Below, piece by piece: positions 11,685 to 23,946 of a DNA stretch of 64,000 nt. This DNA comes from Bigelowiella natans CCMP2755 (lineage: Eukaryota > Cercozoa > Chlorarachniophyceae), in NCBI GenBank assembly GCA_000320545.1, contig ADNK01000423.1, positions 43,501-107,500 of the forward strand, written 5' to 3'. Numbering within the stretch: position 1 is the stretch's first letter; the number at the start of each line of letters is the position of its first letter. Below the pieces are notes generated by a model, which did no database searches, was not told where the DNA came from, and worked only from the letters and a program-made list of their open reading frames with translations. The position numbers were made by a program, and so were the translations under genes.

Positions 11685-12481
11685 ATGGGACTCGGAGCAA
11701 TTAAAACTTTTCTTCGTCGCAACCTTAGATGGCCTGCTTTTACCGCAGGTGGTATATGGCTATTATATTGTTGCCATTCTCATATTTTTCTTGTTTGATC
11801 AATGCGTGGGAATATTTAATCTCAAAATAAAATCTAGGTTACGATAACCATCATCATCATCATCATCGTCGTCACATCATAATCACCATAACCACATCCT
11901 TCCTCAACAACAACAACAACAACAACAACAATATTAATAATTAATAATATATTGGAGAAGGTCGTTGCCCAGGGGGGAGGGATCTGCTACAGCATGGCGA
12001 TTGTATTTGCAACGGCACTTTTTGCTACAACAACTAGAGATCTACGTAAGTAGTATTAGTTGTTGTAGTAGTAGTAGTGGTAACAGTAGTAAACTCTTAT
12101 GCCGGATGGACTGCACAGCAATCATTGATGATGAAATTAAGTATATATCTCACCCAACGTCTGCACGCAGAAGCTACACACATCATCATCAACATTAACA
12201 ACAACAATGTGTACCACTATTACTTACCAGGCCCCGATTTGCTATGGTTCTGTGGTGTCTGTGTATCGACGGTCGCTGCACATCTTATTGCACGCGAATT
12301 CAGGTCCGTGTGCGTATTGATCAGTGCATGAAAACGACATGACAATGCAATGTGTACCAATAAAACGACAAGCGTACTTAAAAGGGATAATTGTGTTTGA
12401 TCTTCATATTCATATGACGACGCTTCTCTTAGGGTACGTAAGCTTGTGCAAGTGAGGGTCCGAGCAGACGACCTTCCGTGA
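11685..12481 (+). CDS. Small two-helix membrane protein (83 residues)
   Basis: Four exons close in phase: 11685-11748, 11980-12045, 12231-12303 and 12433-12481 (stop TGA). The protein starts MGLGAIKTFLRRNLRWPAFT, a short basic amphipathic head. It then has two hydrophobic segments, ICYSMAIVFATALFATTT and LLWFCGVCVSTVAAHLIA, separated by a short RDLRPD loop, and a basic tail. An in-frame TGA just upstream (11671) makes the ATG at 11685 the likely start. Size and layout resemble small organelle inner-membrane or ER subunits, but I do not recognise the family. The exon-2 acceptor is weak (G-rich), and an alternative upstream acceptor would shift the join. The gene is convergent with TRM7. Confidence 0.5.
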
Positions 12482-13317
12482 TAATACAAGCGATTTTATT
12501 GCAAAAATTATGAGACAAAATAGCGCAGATTGAATGAAAATGTTCTCACAAAGCTGTAAAATCTCCAAGCACGATATTACCATTACTGCCCACAGCATGT
12601 GGGACAAAATTGCAACTTACGCACGGACTGGACATATTTCAATCATTCTCCATGCTAGCACGACCAAATCAGCGTGATATATCTATGAACGTTGTGCAGA
12701 TCTAGATAGTTGTTCTGACAATGCATGATCATTGCAGGCGTACCTAGGTACGTCCAATGATTGCATCATTCCACACTGCTCGCTTCTATATACTAGTGTA
12801 GATACAGCTACTATATGTAGTTGTCTACAAACGCCTTATGTGTGTGGATATATGAAACTGTCAAATCTGCTAGATGTACGTACATGTGATAATAGTAGAT
12901 AAGATGCATTGCGCTATTGCGCTATCGTTATATTTGCTAGTTTGTGTGACATGCCTAGCTAGCTAGATGCCAGTGCTAGTCTACGTCTTTTGCCATTTGC
13001 ATCTTACATCTTGCATCTGACATCATGCTAGCATGTAGCATCTAGACATCTCGTGATGGTCTAGTTCCTGTTGATCTAAACACCATGCCTACAAGCTAGC
13101 GCAAGCTCACATACTCATGTAACTATATTGCCGCATCCAGGCATGCTAGCATGTGCAGCATGCGGGCGCCGGGCCCCGCAACTTTTCATAAATAATGGCA
13201 TACGCGTCGCACAAAGTCCTGGCTTTATAGAAGAGAATATCTAGTCATACATTCAGCAAATCAGACACACAAGCTGCATGCGTCTAGTTAGCACTTATGC
13301 TCAGAACGTAAAAGCAG
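12482..13317. other. Convergent 3'-3' intergenic region with palindromic-word island
   Basis: Between the small membrane gene (+) and TRM7 (-). Bases about 12640-13190 are full of CTAGCTAG, GCTAGCATG, TGCATC, ACGTACAT and GGGCCC words, with no microsatellites. No coding signal. Confidence 0.6.
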
Positions 13318-15473
13318 TTAATCCAATTTACCAGCGTTTCTGCTGTCTATATTGTCCAAGTCTTCGTTGCGACTTTTGGCAGATCTATCTTGATGCAATG
13401 TTTTTTTTGCGTTTGATTTTCTAAGTAAGTTTGATTTGCGCAACTTCAGGTATTCCTTGTAAGGAGGATCAATAGGAGGCGCTCTCGGTGGATGGTATTT
13501 TCGCCTGTTACTGCTACTACTAATACTATTACTCGACTCCTCCTTTGATTCCATAATTTTTTTGCCAATCTTTGCTCTTGCAGCTGGACGCAAATGTTCT
13601 ACCGCATCACTGTCTTTCTTCACATCGTAGCCACCAGTATTACTGTTGTTGTGCATTAACAAGATCCACAGTTAGGACGAGGACGACTCACAACATAAGG
13701 TCTGAAGAATTGCATAATTGCAACCTGCTGCTTTTTATCTGCGAATTCTTCGGTTGTAGCGGATATGATTGATCGCTATCCCATGTATGCGGACCACAAG
13801 CCTTGAACGCCATTCTTTGCTTCTCATCGCAGCTTTCAATTTGTGTCTTTTTCATAGGTCATTTATCACTCAAAGTATCAAATGGTTAAAGAAATGATTT
13901 AACTTACGATTCTTCCTAATTTATTATCGTCGTCCTTCATTGATGGCTTGAAGCCCTCAGGTGGACAAAACTTCTGACATACTACAAATCCCTCCATGCT
14001 AGAATTCCTGCACGCCTTTGGCTTAGACATCGTCACCTCCTGGTAGGGGCAGATGATGTTGCAATAATGCAAGTAGGAAGCAGGAGGCATGATGGATCAT
14101 GATGATAACGATAATAATGATTAATGATAATGATGATGAGGATGATACTATGAAATCGTTTCAACATATTAGAAGAAAATGGATGCCTTCATACCTTGAA
14201 GAATTTTCCTAGGATTTGCATAATTTTCCCAACTTCCTTGCCTCGAAAAATCTTTGCCACAAAGGAGCCCCTGCAACGATGATGCAGGTCATTATTAGTC
14301 AATCAACTAATCAATCAGCTGGCTACGAAGTTCAGCAATCCTTTATGACGACACCTACACGTTTTTTAATCTTTAAGGACAGTAGTACCCTTTCTGAAGA
14401 ATATTTGTTGTGATTTGTAAGGCTGAGAGAACTAGTTGGTGTTGAATATACCTACAATTTGACAAGCAGATTGGTTTGAAATTATGCTAAAATATTATAG
14501 TACACCTTGTGGAGAAGAAATATTCTCACCATCATCATCATCATCATCATCATCGTCGTCATCATCATCATCTTGCTGACTCACTCATCGATATCATGCA
14601 TCCCGAGAACATCAGGGGCGCCATCACAGACAACTAGCTCCGCTTTCGCTCCTCCCAGAAGATCAACGATTTTCGTGGCTGTGCTCTCCCTTGTGATATC
14701 TCCAACCAGAGTTATTACACCTTCGTGATGGTTCTTCTTTGATTATTTTGAAGATGTTCCTTAAACCACACGTTTGGTTGTACAACACCGACTACCACCA
14801 CCTCACCCTTCTTTGCCCTTATATCAAATTGTTGTTCGTCATACGCGCACTACTACAACATCGTATAAAAAATTGACGACGACAATGATGTGTATTGCAA
14901 GTAGTAGTATTGCACCTGGTATTGGGGCCATCGTCATGAGATCCACAGCTACAATTTTCACATCACTTGTTCCTTCCACGTTCCCCAAGAGATGTTTGCT
15001 CAAGACCTGAGAAGTAGTATATATGTATTCACCGAGTAGGAGGAGAGTTATGTAGCAAAGGGGATAAGAACAGACAGATTATCTAGCAAAGGTGATAATA
15101 ATGATAGAGACAAAGAGTACAAACAACCTGGCTCCAACCGCCTGGAGCTGCGCACAAATCCACGACTCTGCGCACACCCTGAGCAAGGAGGGGTAGATGG
15201 TACGTATGCAACAGTCCAGTTAAAATACATGGCTACTTTCTAGTAGTTCAGCTACTACTATGTTGAATCGTGCAATGCAAGCTAATCAAGCGAATCAGTA
15301 CATACATTCCTTAACGTGCTATACTACTACCTGTAGTATGTCAAATGTCCCATTAATGTGCAGTAATTTAAATGCTGATCGAGCTCGATAGCCTTTTTCT
15401 TTAGCCCTTCGGTAGTATATGTCCCTCTTCTCTGATCATCGGATGCTGGTTTAACAAATATGTTCTTTTCGTC

Positions 15474-15511
<38 letters not shown>

Positions 15512-15567
15512 TTCTAGAACGCTGGCGTGATTGAAGGGAATTAACTACCTTTGGAAAACTTGCCCAT
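13318..15567 (-). CDS. TRM7: tRNA (cytidine32/guanosine34-2'-O)-methyltransferase, FtsJ family
   Basis: Ten exons in order: 15549-15567, 15331-15431, 15128-15178, 14916-15006, 14585-14720, 14389-14451, 14195-14270, 13908-14039, 13692-13846 and 13318-13642, giving 382 residues. The start [20 protein letters not shown] matches the TRM7/FTSJ1 N terminus. The FtsJ catalytic tetrad K-D-K-E is complete: K28 (ARSAFKLL), D120 (VVCDGAPD), K160 ([11 protein letters not shown]) and E195 ([10 protein letters not shown]). The SAM-binding motif [11 protein letters not shown] lies at 47-57. Members methylate the tRNA anticodon loop (positions 32 and 34) with partner proteins, in the cytoplasm. A basic, Ser/Lys-rich C-terminal extension of about 100 residues is longer than usual. 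Intron 1 holds a CAG/CTG repeat. It shares a divergent upstream region with the EF-hand gene. Confidence 0.96.
15475..15511. repeat. CAG/CTG trinucleotide repeat in TRM7 intron 1
   Basis: About 12 uninterrupted CAG units (plus strand). The tract lies between the 19-base first exon of TRM7 and its second exon, so it is intronic. Confidence 0.9.
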
Positions 15568-16035
15568 GCCTCAAGTAACGTAAGAAAGAAGAAGTAGAGG
15601 AGTGGAAATGTTTAACAGAAGCAGATGGTCAAGCCTCCCCATCCTGTCATCGTTCGTTCGAAGGAGAAATGACGGAGGCTTCGTCGTTGTTGTTGTTGTT
15701 GTCATCGTTTGGCTTTGTTTGTATTTAGAAACACTATTGCCCACAAAACAACGGACAGATCAAATACTATGGAGTTGGTCAAAATTATTAAGTAATTTAT
15801 ACGGTATCTGCTACACTTTTCAATCATGCAGAGACGCCTACGACTGCACCGGTACGCTCCAATCTGACGCTTTTTTCGTTGTCGCAATGTATGAATTGTC
15901 CTGGGTTATTGTATTTGAGACAACGACAACAACTCCAGATCGACCAGCCCTTCTCCTCTCTCCTCCTCCTTTATCGACCTACAGCAAACAGGAAGACCTC
16001 AAACCTCAACGAACGCTCTCCCACCCAGATTTACA
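15568..16035. promoter_or_regulatory. Divergent upstream region of TRM7 and the EF-hand gene
   Basis: 468 bases between the two start codons. No palindromic-word island is present. A plus-strand frame runs through it, but it lacks protein-like features and overlaps both presumed leaders. Confidence 0.45.
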
Positions 16036-17512
16036 ATGGGCGCAGGCAAAAGTAAAGATGTAACTTCAAAAGGTATCTTGCCATCAATACTATAGTCTCT
16101 GATCATCCAATCTCACCATCACGGTACATAAATATCTATACCATATCACCTCTTCAACAGCAAGCATTCAAACTTCTTTATGTTAGATATCGCCAACGAT
16201 GGGAAAGTAAGGTCTGCCCTCATATCGCTGAAATCGGCTCTTGAAGATGGTGTCCTCAGCAAGCAGGAATGCGAAGAGTTGTTTAAGCGCTATGATAAAG
16301 ATAACTCCGGAACAATTGAAAGAGCTGAAATTCAACAGATGGTAGGAGACATCATGGTCGCTAAAGGGCAAGACAAGAAGGAGGTTTTCACACCTTTGTA
16401 TTCTTCAATCCGGAGTGAGTGTGATAAACTTGGCTGTTAAACACATTGTACGTACGTAGGTGGACGAAATGCTTGAGCTTGGAGGTTTCCAGTCCTTCGA
16501 GCAGCAGCTCTTTAAATATTTTGACAAAGGCGACAAGGTTTTTACAAAATTTAAGACAATGTGGGCCGAGCATGCGGAGAGTAATAATTATGATGTTGAT
16601 GGATACTTTTTAGGATGGCAAGATTGACCAGGAAGAATTCGTTGCTCGTTTTCCAAGGTAATAGTTTCCTTCAAGCCAGTAGAAATACTCTAACTTTAAT
16701 TTGAACGTATGAATAATATAGCTACGTCTCAACCCTGATAAAGAAGGAAGTAACAACGGAAGCAGCGATATTGACACTGTCATCAGCTTTAGCGGATGGC
16801 AGCCTTGATGAGAAGACGTGCAAACAGTTGTTCAAACGCTATGATAAGGACGGTTCCGGAAGCATCGAACGACCGGAAATAAAAGATATCATTGGTGATC
16901 TACTCAAAGCTAAAGGCCAGGATCCCAAAGAGGTAAGTAGTTAGTTAGTCGTTGCAGGCACATCGCCAATTGCTGCCACTTCTGTACAATGTCAGACTGT
17001 TATCTCTTCATTGCTTTGTTACCATCCCCTTTATCTTCCCTTCATCATACAATCATCAAGGCTGCTGCTGCTGCTGCTTTAAAGAATCATGTGGTCATCA
17101 CACAAAAATGATAATGTAGGTGGACGAATTACTCGGTATGGGAGGTTTTGTCCATTATGAGCAACAACTCTTTAAAATCTTCGATACTGGGGACAAGGTA
17201 TTGGTCTGTGTTTAACCTTACATGATCTTGTGTACGTGGTGGCTGATGTGTGGCTTTGATGTGGCATTGCTTTCTATCATATCGAATGTACTGAATTACG
17301 AAATATAACTATTCTTTGTCAATAAGGATGGGAAAATCGATGAAGCAGAATTTGTTGCCAAATTTCCCGGGTACTGCCATACTAATTACAATTAGACAAT
17401 ATTCATCGTATATGTAAACAACACTAATCGTTCTTTCAGATACGTCGCGGCAATAGTGAAGAAGGATGGTGGTGCAAATGCTGAGAAAAAACAAGAAGAG
17501 AGGAAGGATTGA
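16036..17512 (+). CDS. EF-hand calcium-binding protein with duplicated two-hand module
   Basis: Eight exons: 16036-16059, 16165-16383, 16460-16537, 16614-16657, 16722-16932, 17120-17197, 17327-17370 and 17440-17512, giving 256 residues. The start MGAGKSKD fits an N-myristoylation signal. Canonical EF loops are DKDNSGTIERAE (52-63) and DKDGSGSIERPE (163-174). Each is followed by a second hand whose loop (KGDKDGKIDQEE or TGDKDGKIDEAE) has an extra residue and a poor first position, so it may bind weakly. Both halves share the same layout (hand, VDE-L-GGF helix, hand, FP.YV..I.KK) and matching intron positions inside the second loop, so the gene arose by internal duplication. It is likely a calcium sensor, perhaps membrane-tethered. 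The exon-1 donor was chosen by phase. Confidence 0.88.
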
Positions 17513-19553
17513 AGAACAACATTCAAGACAACAGCCAATGCACACATGACTTCATCGTCCCAAAGATAATGTTGAATGATGTACCTAGTGAATAGTAGCA
17601 TTTCCATCATGCATTTGGTGCATGTTAGTTTCGAATTGCACTAAGCATGACATTCTGCGATCGCGTGTCTACGTTACGCTTGAAAAGGGCCTCAATGAAG
17701 TCACAAACGCATTAGCCAGTGAAAACATCTAGATGTCGCGTACATTATTGTGCCAGCTACACTAGTACATGCTAAATGTTAGCGTGCGCTGTCCGCAGCA
17801 CTAGAGCAGGTCCAAAGGCAATGCAAATCAAGCAGCATCGTCATCTCTTGATCTAGTCGTGCTAGCAACTAGGCAAGTCTAGCTGGCTAGATGCATTGCC
17901 AATTGATGGCGCCGGTAGCGCCACAATCACTACTTGATCACAATGCACATGTAGATGTCATCATGCAATTGGTTTATTGATGCCTGCAACACATCTGGTG
18001 CAATGCATCGATGGTGGTACAGTGGCCGGCATGCATTTGCAAACGTGTGCATGCTAGCATGCACGAATGCAGTCCATGCCATGCCACTACGACATATATA
18101 TAGACATGACACATGACACATGCCCAGATGTCTAGCTAGAGATCTAGAGATGTGCACATGCCAAGATGCTAGCATGCCAGTCTAGCAGTTCAAGAGTTAG
18201 CTGGCTAGCCAGACTGGAGCATGCATGCGATGCAGCTTTGTCAATCAAACTGCGCTAGCTAGCACATCACTGAATCTACATCTCTCTATCTAGATCTGCC
18301 ATGGGCACCGGACATTTGCGGTGTGTGCGATGCCCCCCGCCCGCGCGCTGGTGTGCATCTCTCCACAGCTGTGTGTCTGACATGGCTCTGCATGTGCCTA
18401 CTAGCTAACTAGCTGGTCTACTGGTGCGCACGTGCAGCTGATGTAGATGTGTGCGCATGCATCAGGCATGATTCGAGTTCACTGTTGAAATTCCGAGATC
18501 CAAATCTTCATTTAAGACCGAAATGCGAGGTCAAAACCATGATTTTTGAGGTCATCGGAGCGCACCTCAGGACGATTTTTCGGACGACTATTGGTTCAGT
18601 TTTCACCATCCACAATGCGACTTGAGCGCGACGGTGTTGCATGATGTCAAGTACATGTATAGCTGTTTTCATACATCATGTGTCCGGGGTTCCACAAAGA
18701 ATGACCAACAGGACGATGCTGTAACTTTGAGGTGTCAGTCAAAGCAACAACACGACTATCACATCAGATTGGGAGGAGCCACACATGATGCACATTCACT
18801 TGACATCTTGCACTGGACCAAGTCATACGCCATCAGCTAATTATTTGGTAAAACACCAACACCAAATAATACCAGCATAAAATTTAAGTACAAAAATAAT
18901 AATCGCTAATACAAAGTCGTGTCGTCGCTGCTATTGTGATAACAACCTTTCGAGCACTTGATGAGAATATCAGCCCACTAAGTAATAATCAAATATACCA
19001 CGTGAATCATCCGGTGATTATAAGTATGAACCTCTTTTGGTGAATTCACTCACACACCTCAAGACCCCCCTTGCCCTCTCCCCCCTCCACACATATCCAC
19101 ACAACTCTCACAAAAACACACACACGCGCGCGCGTGCGCACGCGCGGCGCGACATAATGAGCGGGGGAGGAGGAGGAGGAGGAGGAGGAGGAGGAGGAGG
19201 AGGAGGAGGAGGGACCTCTTGAGCATCTGCAGTGGTTTTGGCCTTTATTCGCATCTCACCAATATCCTGATGGGTTGTGAATTGTACGTTGAAAGACAAC
19301 AAATGATAGGCTACGAGGGCGAACTTGTGTTATCTTTCTTTGCTCTCTCAAACGCAGTAATGCTGTAGTTTTCCGTGTTTAGTATTATCCATAATAGAAC
19401 GTGTATTTCAGGCACACAAGCAAGCAAGCAATTTCGACATTATTTAAGAATGAGTGTGCAGCAGCAGCAGCAGCACATGTATGTTGTCTGTCTTCTTCTA
19501 TCTAGTACGAACCGGCTGTGTGTATCGGCTGTGTGTATGTTGTCTGTCTTCTT
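17513..19553. other. Convergent 3'-3' intergenic region with palindromic-word island
   Basis: Bases about 17640-18480 carry dense GCTAGC, CTAGATG, CATGCATGC, TGCAATTG and similar words. Bases 18490-19550 revert to normal composition with a CA/CG tract and an AGG tract (19166-19211). A 73-codon plus frame at 18622-18840 has no recognisable feature. Confidence 0.55.
19166..19211. repeat. AGG/CCT microsatellite
   Basis: About 15 AGG units in the 3' intergenic space. Reading frames through it are only poly-Gly or poly-Pro. Confidence 0.9.
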
Positions 19554-19574
19554 CTATCTAGTACGAACCGGCTG
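19480..19574 (-). repeat. 39-bp tandem duplication over the last codons of the minus-strand coiled-coil gene
   Basis: 19480-19518 and 19536-19574 are identical (each contains ATCTAGTACGAACCGGCTG). On the minus strand the second copy encodes QPVRTR and the stop codon. The other copy lies just downstream as 3'-UTR. Confidence 0.9.
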
Positions 19575-19967
19575 ATTGATGGGGTTGACGATGATAGTAT
19601 TCTCCTCTACAGCTATACCCACGCTCTCGATCAGCTCAATCGCCTTTATTAGGTTGTATTCATCAAACAAAGTACATAACATATTGTGCACATTTAAGAC
19701 AACATTTGAAGTAAGCAATAAGTCATGCTGTGATAGGGGTAGTAGTTATATGTATATATGTAGAAGGCTAATGTGTTTGAAGACATTTGTTCAGTTCCCA
19801 GCAGCACACAATACTACTACTGCTCCTACTCCTCCTCCTCCTCTTACTACTACTATATAAAATAACAGCACCTTCTCATAAAATACATTTCCAGCCTTTC
19901 GCGATCTAAACCACGCCTATTGGTGCATACGTGAAAAAGCATTCAAGAAGGAAGAAGAAGAAACACA

Positions 19968-19998
<31 letters not shown>

Positions 19999-20318
19999 AG
20001 AATAAATGGCAATACACGACTTTTTTTGAAATGAAGAATCATAACCAACAATTGTTGGTTATTCTATTTGGTCCCTAGCAACTTCCTGATATTGCTACCT
20101 AGTTATCTTCCTTAAATGTATATATAATATCAATACGTATTCGTGATTTATGTTGTTGATCGAGAAAGGTGGTTGTGGAATAATAGTAGTTAGTTAGTTA
20201 CTAAGAGGTATGTCGGTGATGCTGGCTTCTCTTGGATGCGGAAATATCTGATGATGATCATTCAGATTATTTTGTGTTATTGATTCCCCTGTACCCCCTC
20301 GCTCTCTCTCCCCCCCCC

Positions 20319-20355
<37 letters not shown>

Positions 20356-21787
20356 TGTGTGCAATTTGTGTTGTGATGTTGATAGCACTATCATGATCAT
20401 CGTCATCAATCATCATTATATCCTCAGTTGCTACTACTACTTCGTTTACTGCTACTTACTCCTACTCCTACTACCTACTACTACCTTGTAGATTCTTTCA
20501 ATTCGGTCTCTATGCGTAAAAAGCCTTCCTTCAACACATATGGTTCACTGAAACACACACACCATCATAAGCATATATTGAGCCCAAGCCTTTTTTCATA
20601 CTACTATGCCACTTGTTCTTTTTCTGCTTCTGCTGCAGTGTTCTTCAGGAGGTCATAAAAGTAGTAGAGATAGTAGTAGTAGTAGTAGTAGTAGTAGTAC
20701 CTATTATCAGTTTGGTTGGGCAGCTCTTCAACAGTACTTCCTCCTCCTCCCTCCTCCTATATTGATGATGATGATGACAAAAAGCACAATCAGAGCATAG
20801 CATGGATACTGCTACTACTACCACAAAGCACAATCAGAGCATAGCATAGATACTGCTATTACTACCACCGCCACCAGCTGAATGAATGACTTTCTTACCT
20901 TTGTTGCGAACGGTTCGTTACTATTAGACTCCTTCTTTTTCTCGGTGTTGTTAGTGGTAATACCACTGCCAGTATTTGTGTTATTACTATTCCTACTACT
21001 GCTACTAGTAGAATCCTTGGTCTTCTCATCGTTGCAGCCTTTATTTTTCCGTAGTTTGTCTTCGTCACCATCATCATTATCATTATTGAGATCTGTCCTA
21101 TTCTTGCTATCCTCATCATTATCGTCATCATCATCATTTGGTCTCGGTACAGCAACAACATCCCCGGCTGCATCTGCAGTAGATTCTTCAGGGGTCATGG
21201 TTGCTTCATCTCCGCCAATATCATTTTTATCACTTTTAATCGTCCCGGGGGGGGCCATCTTGGCTCGAATTTCGTCAATCGCACGCTGTGCTTTGCTGTC
21301 GCGGCGTGAGTTAGCAGTCTCATCTCCGGTTTGAGTAAGCAAAAAACTTATTTGTGACTGGAGATGATGGTAAAAAACATATATTTTTAGTGTGCTTCCT
21401 GATGTTGAAAAGCTAGAATGACAGTAGATCAAGCTTCTGCATGTTTGATGATGATTTCATAGACACGCACAATTCGTATATGCTTCACCACCACATCATT
21501 CCTATTTACTGCAGTTCATAATCATCAATCAAATACCCGCATAAGTTTATTTTCCTCACGCAAATTTTGAATCTCATTCTCCCGCTTGTTTTCCGTATTA
21601 TTTTATACGACCGAACCACAAATAAATACCCAGTTTTGAAGATGATGATGTCAGTAGTAGGAAGACAATAATGATGATGATGATGAGAATGATGAAGTCA
21701 GAAAAATAACGAAAGTTCAGAAGAGGAAGCAAATGCTGCAACGTTTGTAATCTCTCTCCCCCTTCCCCCCCCCCCCCCCCCCCCCTC

Positions 21788-21824
<37 letters not shown>

Positions 21825-23189
21825 TGTGTGTGGATAATGATAAATATGGCACCTTTTGGCATTTGGAGCGAAGATTTGAGATTTTTGCTGAACACATCTA
21901 CGACGAGGAAAAGAAGGAGGGAAGGAAAGAGAATGGCGATTTAAGAGCACTTCTTCTCTTTCAATTGTTGCATATACATTCTTTACATGAATAGTCAATT
22001 TTAAATTGTATTGCTCTAAATGAATGAAAAAAATGATGATACATGCAGCACCGTTATTTTTTCCATCGTCATCATCATCATCACTATCTCTGGTTCGTTG
22101 CATTTGTACGACACCACGTACCTCAATAGCTGTAGTTAGGCTATCAACTCTAACCTGTAGCTCCCCCATTCTTCTTCTGCACCTGATGATGATGATGATG
22201 ATGATGTTAGTTCTTTCTCTAAACCTTGTATTTTCTCAAATCACCATCTCACCGTCTATAGATTCCTCCTACTTTCACTTACTACTGTTCGCACTACTAC
22301 TACTATATATACTGCTGCTACTTACTACCTTGAGAAGAGCTTTAGAACGCCGTATGCGCTCACGTTTAAATTTATCGAATTTGGCTTGGACTCTGATGGT
22401 GATGATGATGATGATGACTGATTAATCACGATCCTGTTTTGGTAGTAAGTACTACTTTCTAAGTTGATCGCCCGTCAGCACAGGTTGGCCGTAGTACTAT
22501 TTACTACTACTAGTACTACTTTCTAAGTTGATCGCTCGTCAGCACAGGTTGGCCGTTTAGCATGCCTATATCTTCCATACTAGCAGTTGCACTGCTAGTT
22601 TCGGATGATGAGATTGGAGTGTTTCTGCCCATTGGGCTGCCAAACGTGGTTGATGATGCCACGCTCAGATCATCAGATGTCCTCCTGCTATGCTCTTTGA
22701 CTGAAGGTGAAGGAGGCGAGCCTTTTGACATTAATAACAGTTGTAAGATACCTCTCTCTATGTATCACCATCGACTAAAATAGAAACTTAACGTTACCAT
22801 CCTTACTATCCTATCACCATGACCTTTCTATCTATCATCATCAATATTAAAATATCAGCAGCAGCCCTGACATCATTACTATCATTACCACTTGTTGTAG
22901 TGGTTATGGCCTCATCCACACATTCATCATTTGTGGGCTCATGTTAATGCGGCAATTTCTGTTTTCGATAATACCTGCTTTGGGCGGCGGGGGTGTTTTT
23001 GAGCGAATCTTACTTTCCGACGATGTAGCAGGAGTGGGAGGGCGAGGCGGGGGGGCCATTGGTGAGGTAGGAAGCCGCTTTCGCATAACAAAACCCGGAA
23101 CCCCGCTTAGTTCTCTCCCTACCAATCCAGCTCGTACAGCCAACGGGGACTTCTCAACCAGAACCACATATCGCCCACTTTCTAATTTT
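19554..23189 (-). CDS. Coiled-coil, acidic-tail protein, possibly bZIP-like
   Basis: Exons supported (5' to 3'): 22975-23189, 22520-22721, 22329-22392, 22122-22176, 21537-21584, 20899-21357 and 19554-19727. The first exon reads SGRYVVLVEKSPLAVRAGLV, then a Pro-rich stretch. The second is Ser/Thr-rich. Next come a basic helix (KFKRERIRRSKALLK), a zipper-like segment (MGELQVRVDSLTTAIE then RENEIQNLREENKLMR), a 153-codon Asp/Asn/Ser-rich exon, and a folded-looking C terminus (LFDEYNLIKAIELIESVGIA). Basic region plus heptads suggest a bZIP-like factor, but the invariant Asn/Arg pair is not present, so this is speculative. The 22329/22122 join does not close in phase, so a small exon may be missing. 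The start exon is not identified. Confidence 0.58.
20781..20867. repeat. 43-bp tandem duplication in the large last intron
   Basis: Copies at 20781-20823 and 20825-20867 differ at two positions and share GCACAATCAGAGCATAGCAT. On the minus strand both copies carry an AG before, and a GT near, the end of a short open stretch, so they could be duplicated mini-exons. This is not shown. Confidence 0.8.
21768..21833. repeat. Compound C-tract/(TC)n/(TG)n microsatellite
   Basis: A long poly-C run, then CT repeats, then TG repeats, inside the intron between the 22122 and 21537 exons of the coiled-coil gene. A very similar C/CT/TG compound occurs at 20302-20361 in the same gene. Confidence 0.9.
22448..22556 (-). 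repeat. 45-bp duplication of an exon end with its splice donor
   Basis: 22448-22492 and 22512-22556 differ at one base. On the minus strand each encodes the end of the Ser-rich exon (GQPVLTSDQLR) followed by the donor GTAGTA, giving two successive copies of exon end plus donor. Confidence 0.9.
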
Positions 23190-23946
23190 CTACACAAATA
23201 TGGTAGGTAGAAATACATATTGATTTAAAACTCCTCCATCCATTTGTCTCATTATTCTCTTTACTTAGGAAAATTTATCTATCGTTTACCTAACCACAGT
23301 TGCATCCACATACTGCCCTTTGTAAGACCCTTTGATCAGCTAATTATTGGTCGCACAAAGGAGATGGTGGTTAAGGCTGCTGCCAAAAACGAATTGGTTT
23401 TAACACAAGGACCTGGAGGCCAATCGGGTCTTGGGCTTCATACTGAGCCGGGGTGCCACTAATCATCGCTCGTGTGCTTTACAAATTAATCGTACGCACT
23501 GCAATTGGGTGAAAGTTGTAACGTTGTCCCCCCTCCACACCTTCTTCTAACAAGGAGTAGATCTCTATCTCACGTTGGTGTGGGTGTGCACTGCAGATCT
23601 TTGAGGAAGATAGATTTCAAATTGGTCATCATTCTTTAAGTCTTACGTACAGATTGCCCTGGGTATTCAAAAAATATCATCATCTCCATGTCTTATGTAC
23701 AGATTGTCGTGGGTATTCATATTACGTCCACTATCATAAGCATGTCGTTACTCTTAAATACAGTCTACATTGTGCATCCAAACTCTGGGAGAAAGATCAG
23801 CCGAAAAGATCCCACCAACCTATCCTCCTCCTCCTCCTCCTCCTCTTCCCTCCGCTTCCTTCCTTCCGTGCTCCTTCCTCCTACTGTGCCACTGCCGAAG
23901 CGCTAAGACATCAAAACCTTCCACGTAATCAGGAAGAAGGGCAGCG
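23190..23946. promoter_or_regulatory. Divergent upstream region of the coiled-coil gene and ALG11
   Basis: Holds the unassigned 5' end of the minus-strand gene. A candidate start exon reads MISGTPAQYEAQDPIGLQ on the minus strand from about 23468, but its phase does not fit. A CTC tract (23821-23845) precedes the ALG11 start. No palindromic-word island. Confidence 0.4.

Noticed and set aside
13899-14090. Separate small Cys-rich zinc-finger-like protein starting at 14090
   Set aside because: The first codons are intronic. From 14039 inward the exon matches the TRM7 catalytic region and is in phase with its neighbours.
18622-18840. 73-codon plus-strand gene
   Set aside because: Single short frame without family features, in a 3' intergenic space, no splice-linked partners.
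19037-19302. Poly-Gly / poly-Pro frames
   Set aside because: Pure AGG repeat translation in intergenic DNA, without flanking protein-like sequence.
20882-21334. 150-codon plus-strand frame with hydrophobic Leu/Ser composition
   Set aside because: It is the antisense of a well-bounded minus-strand Asp/Asn/Ser exon with a GTAAGA donor; the hydrophobicity comes from complementing acidic codons.
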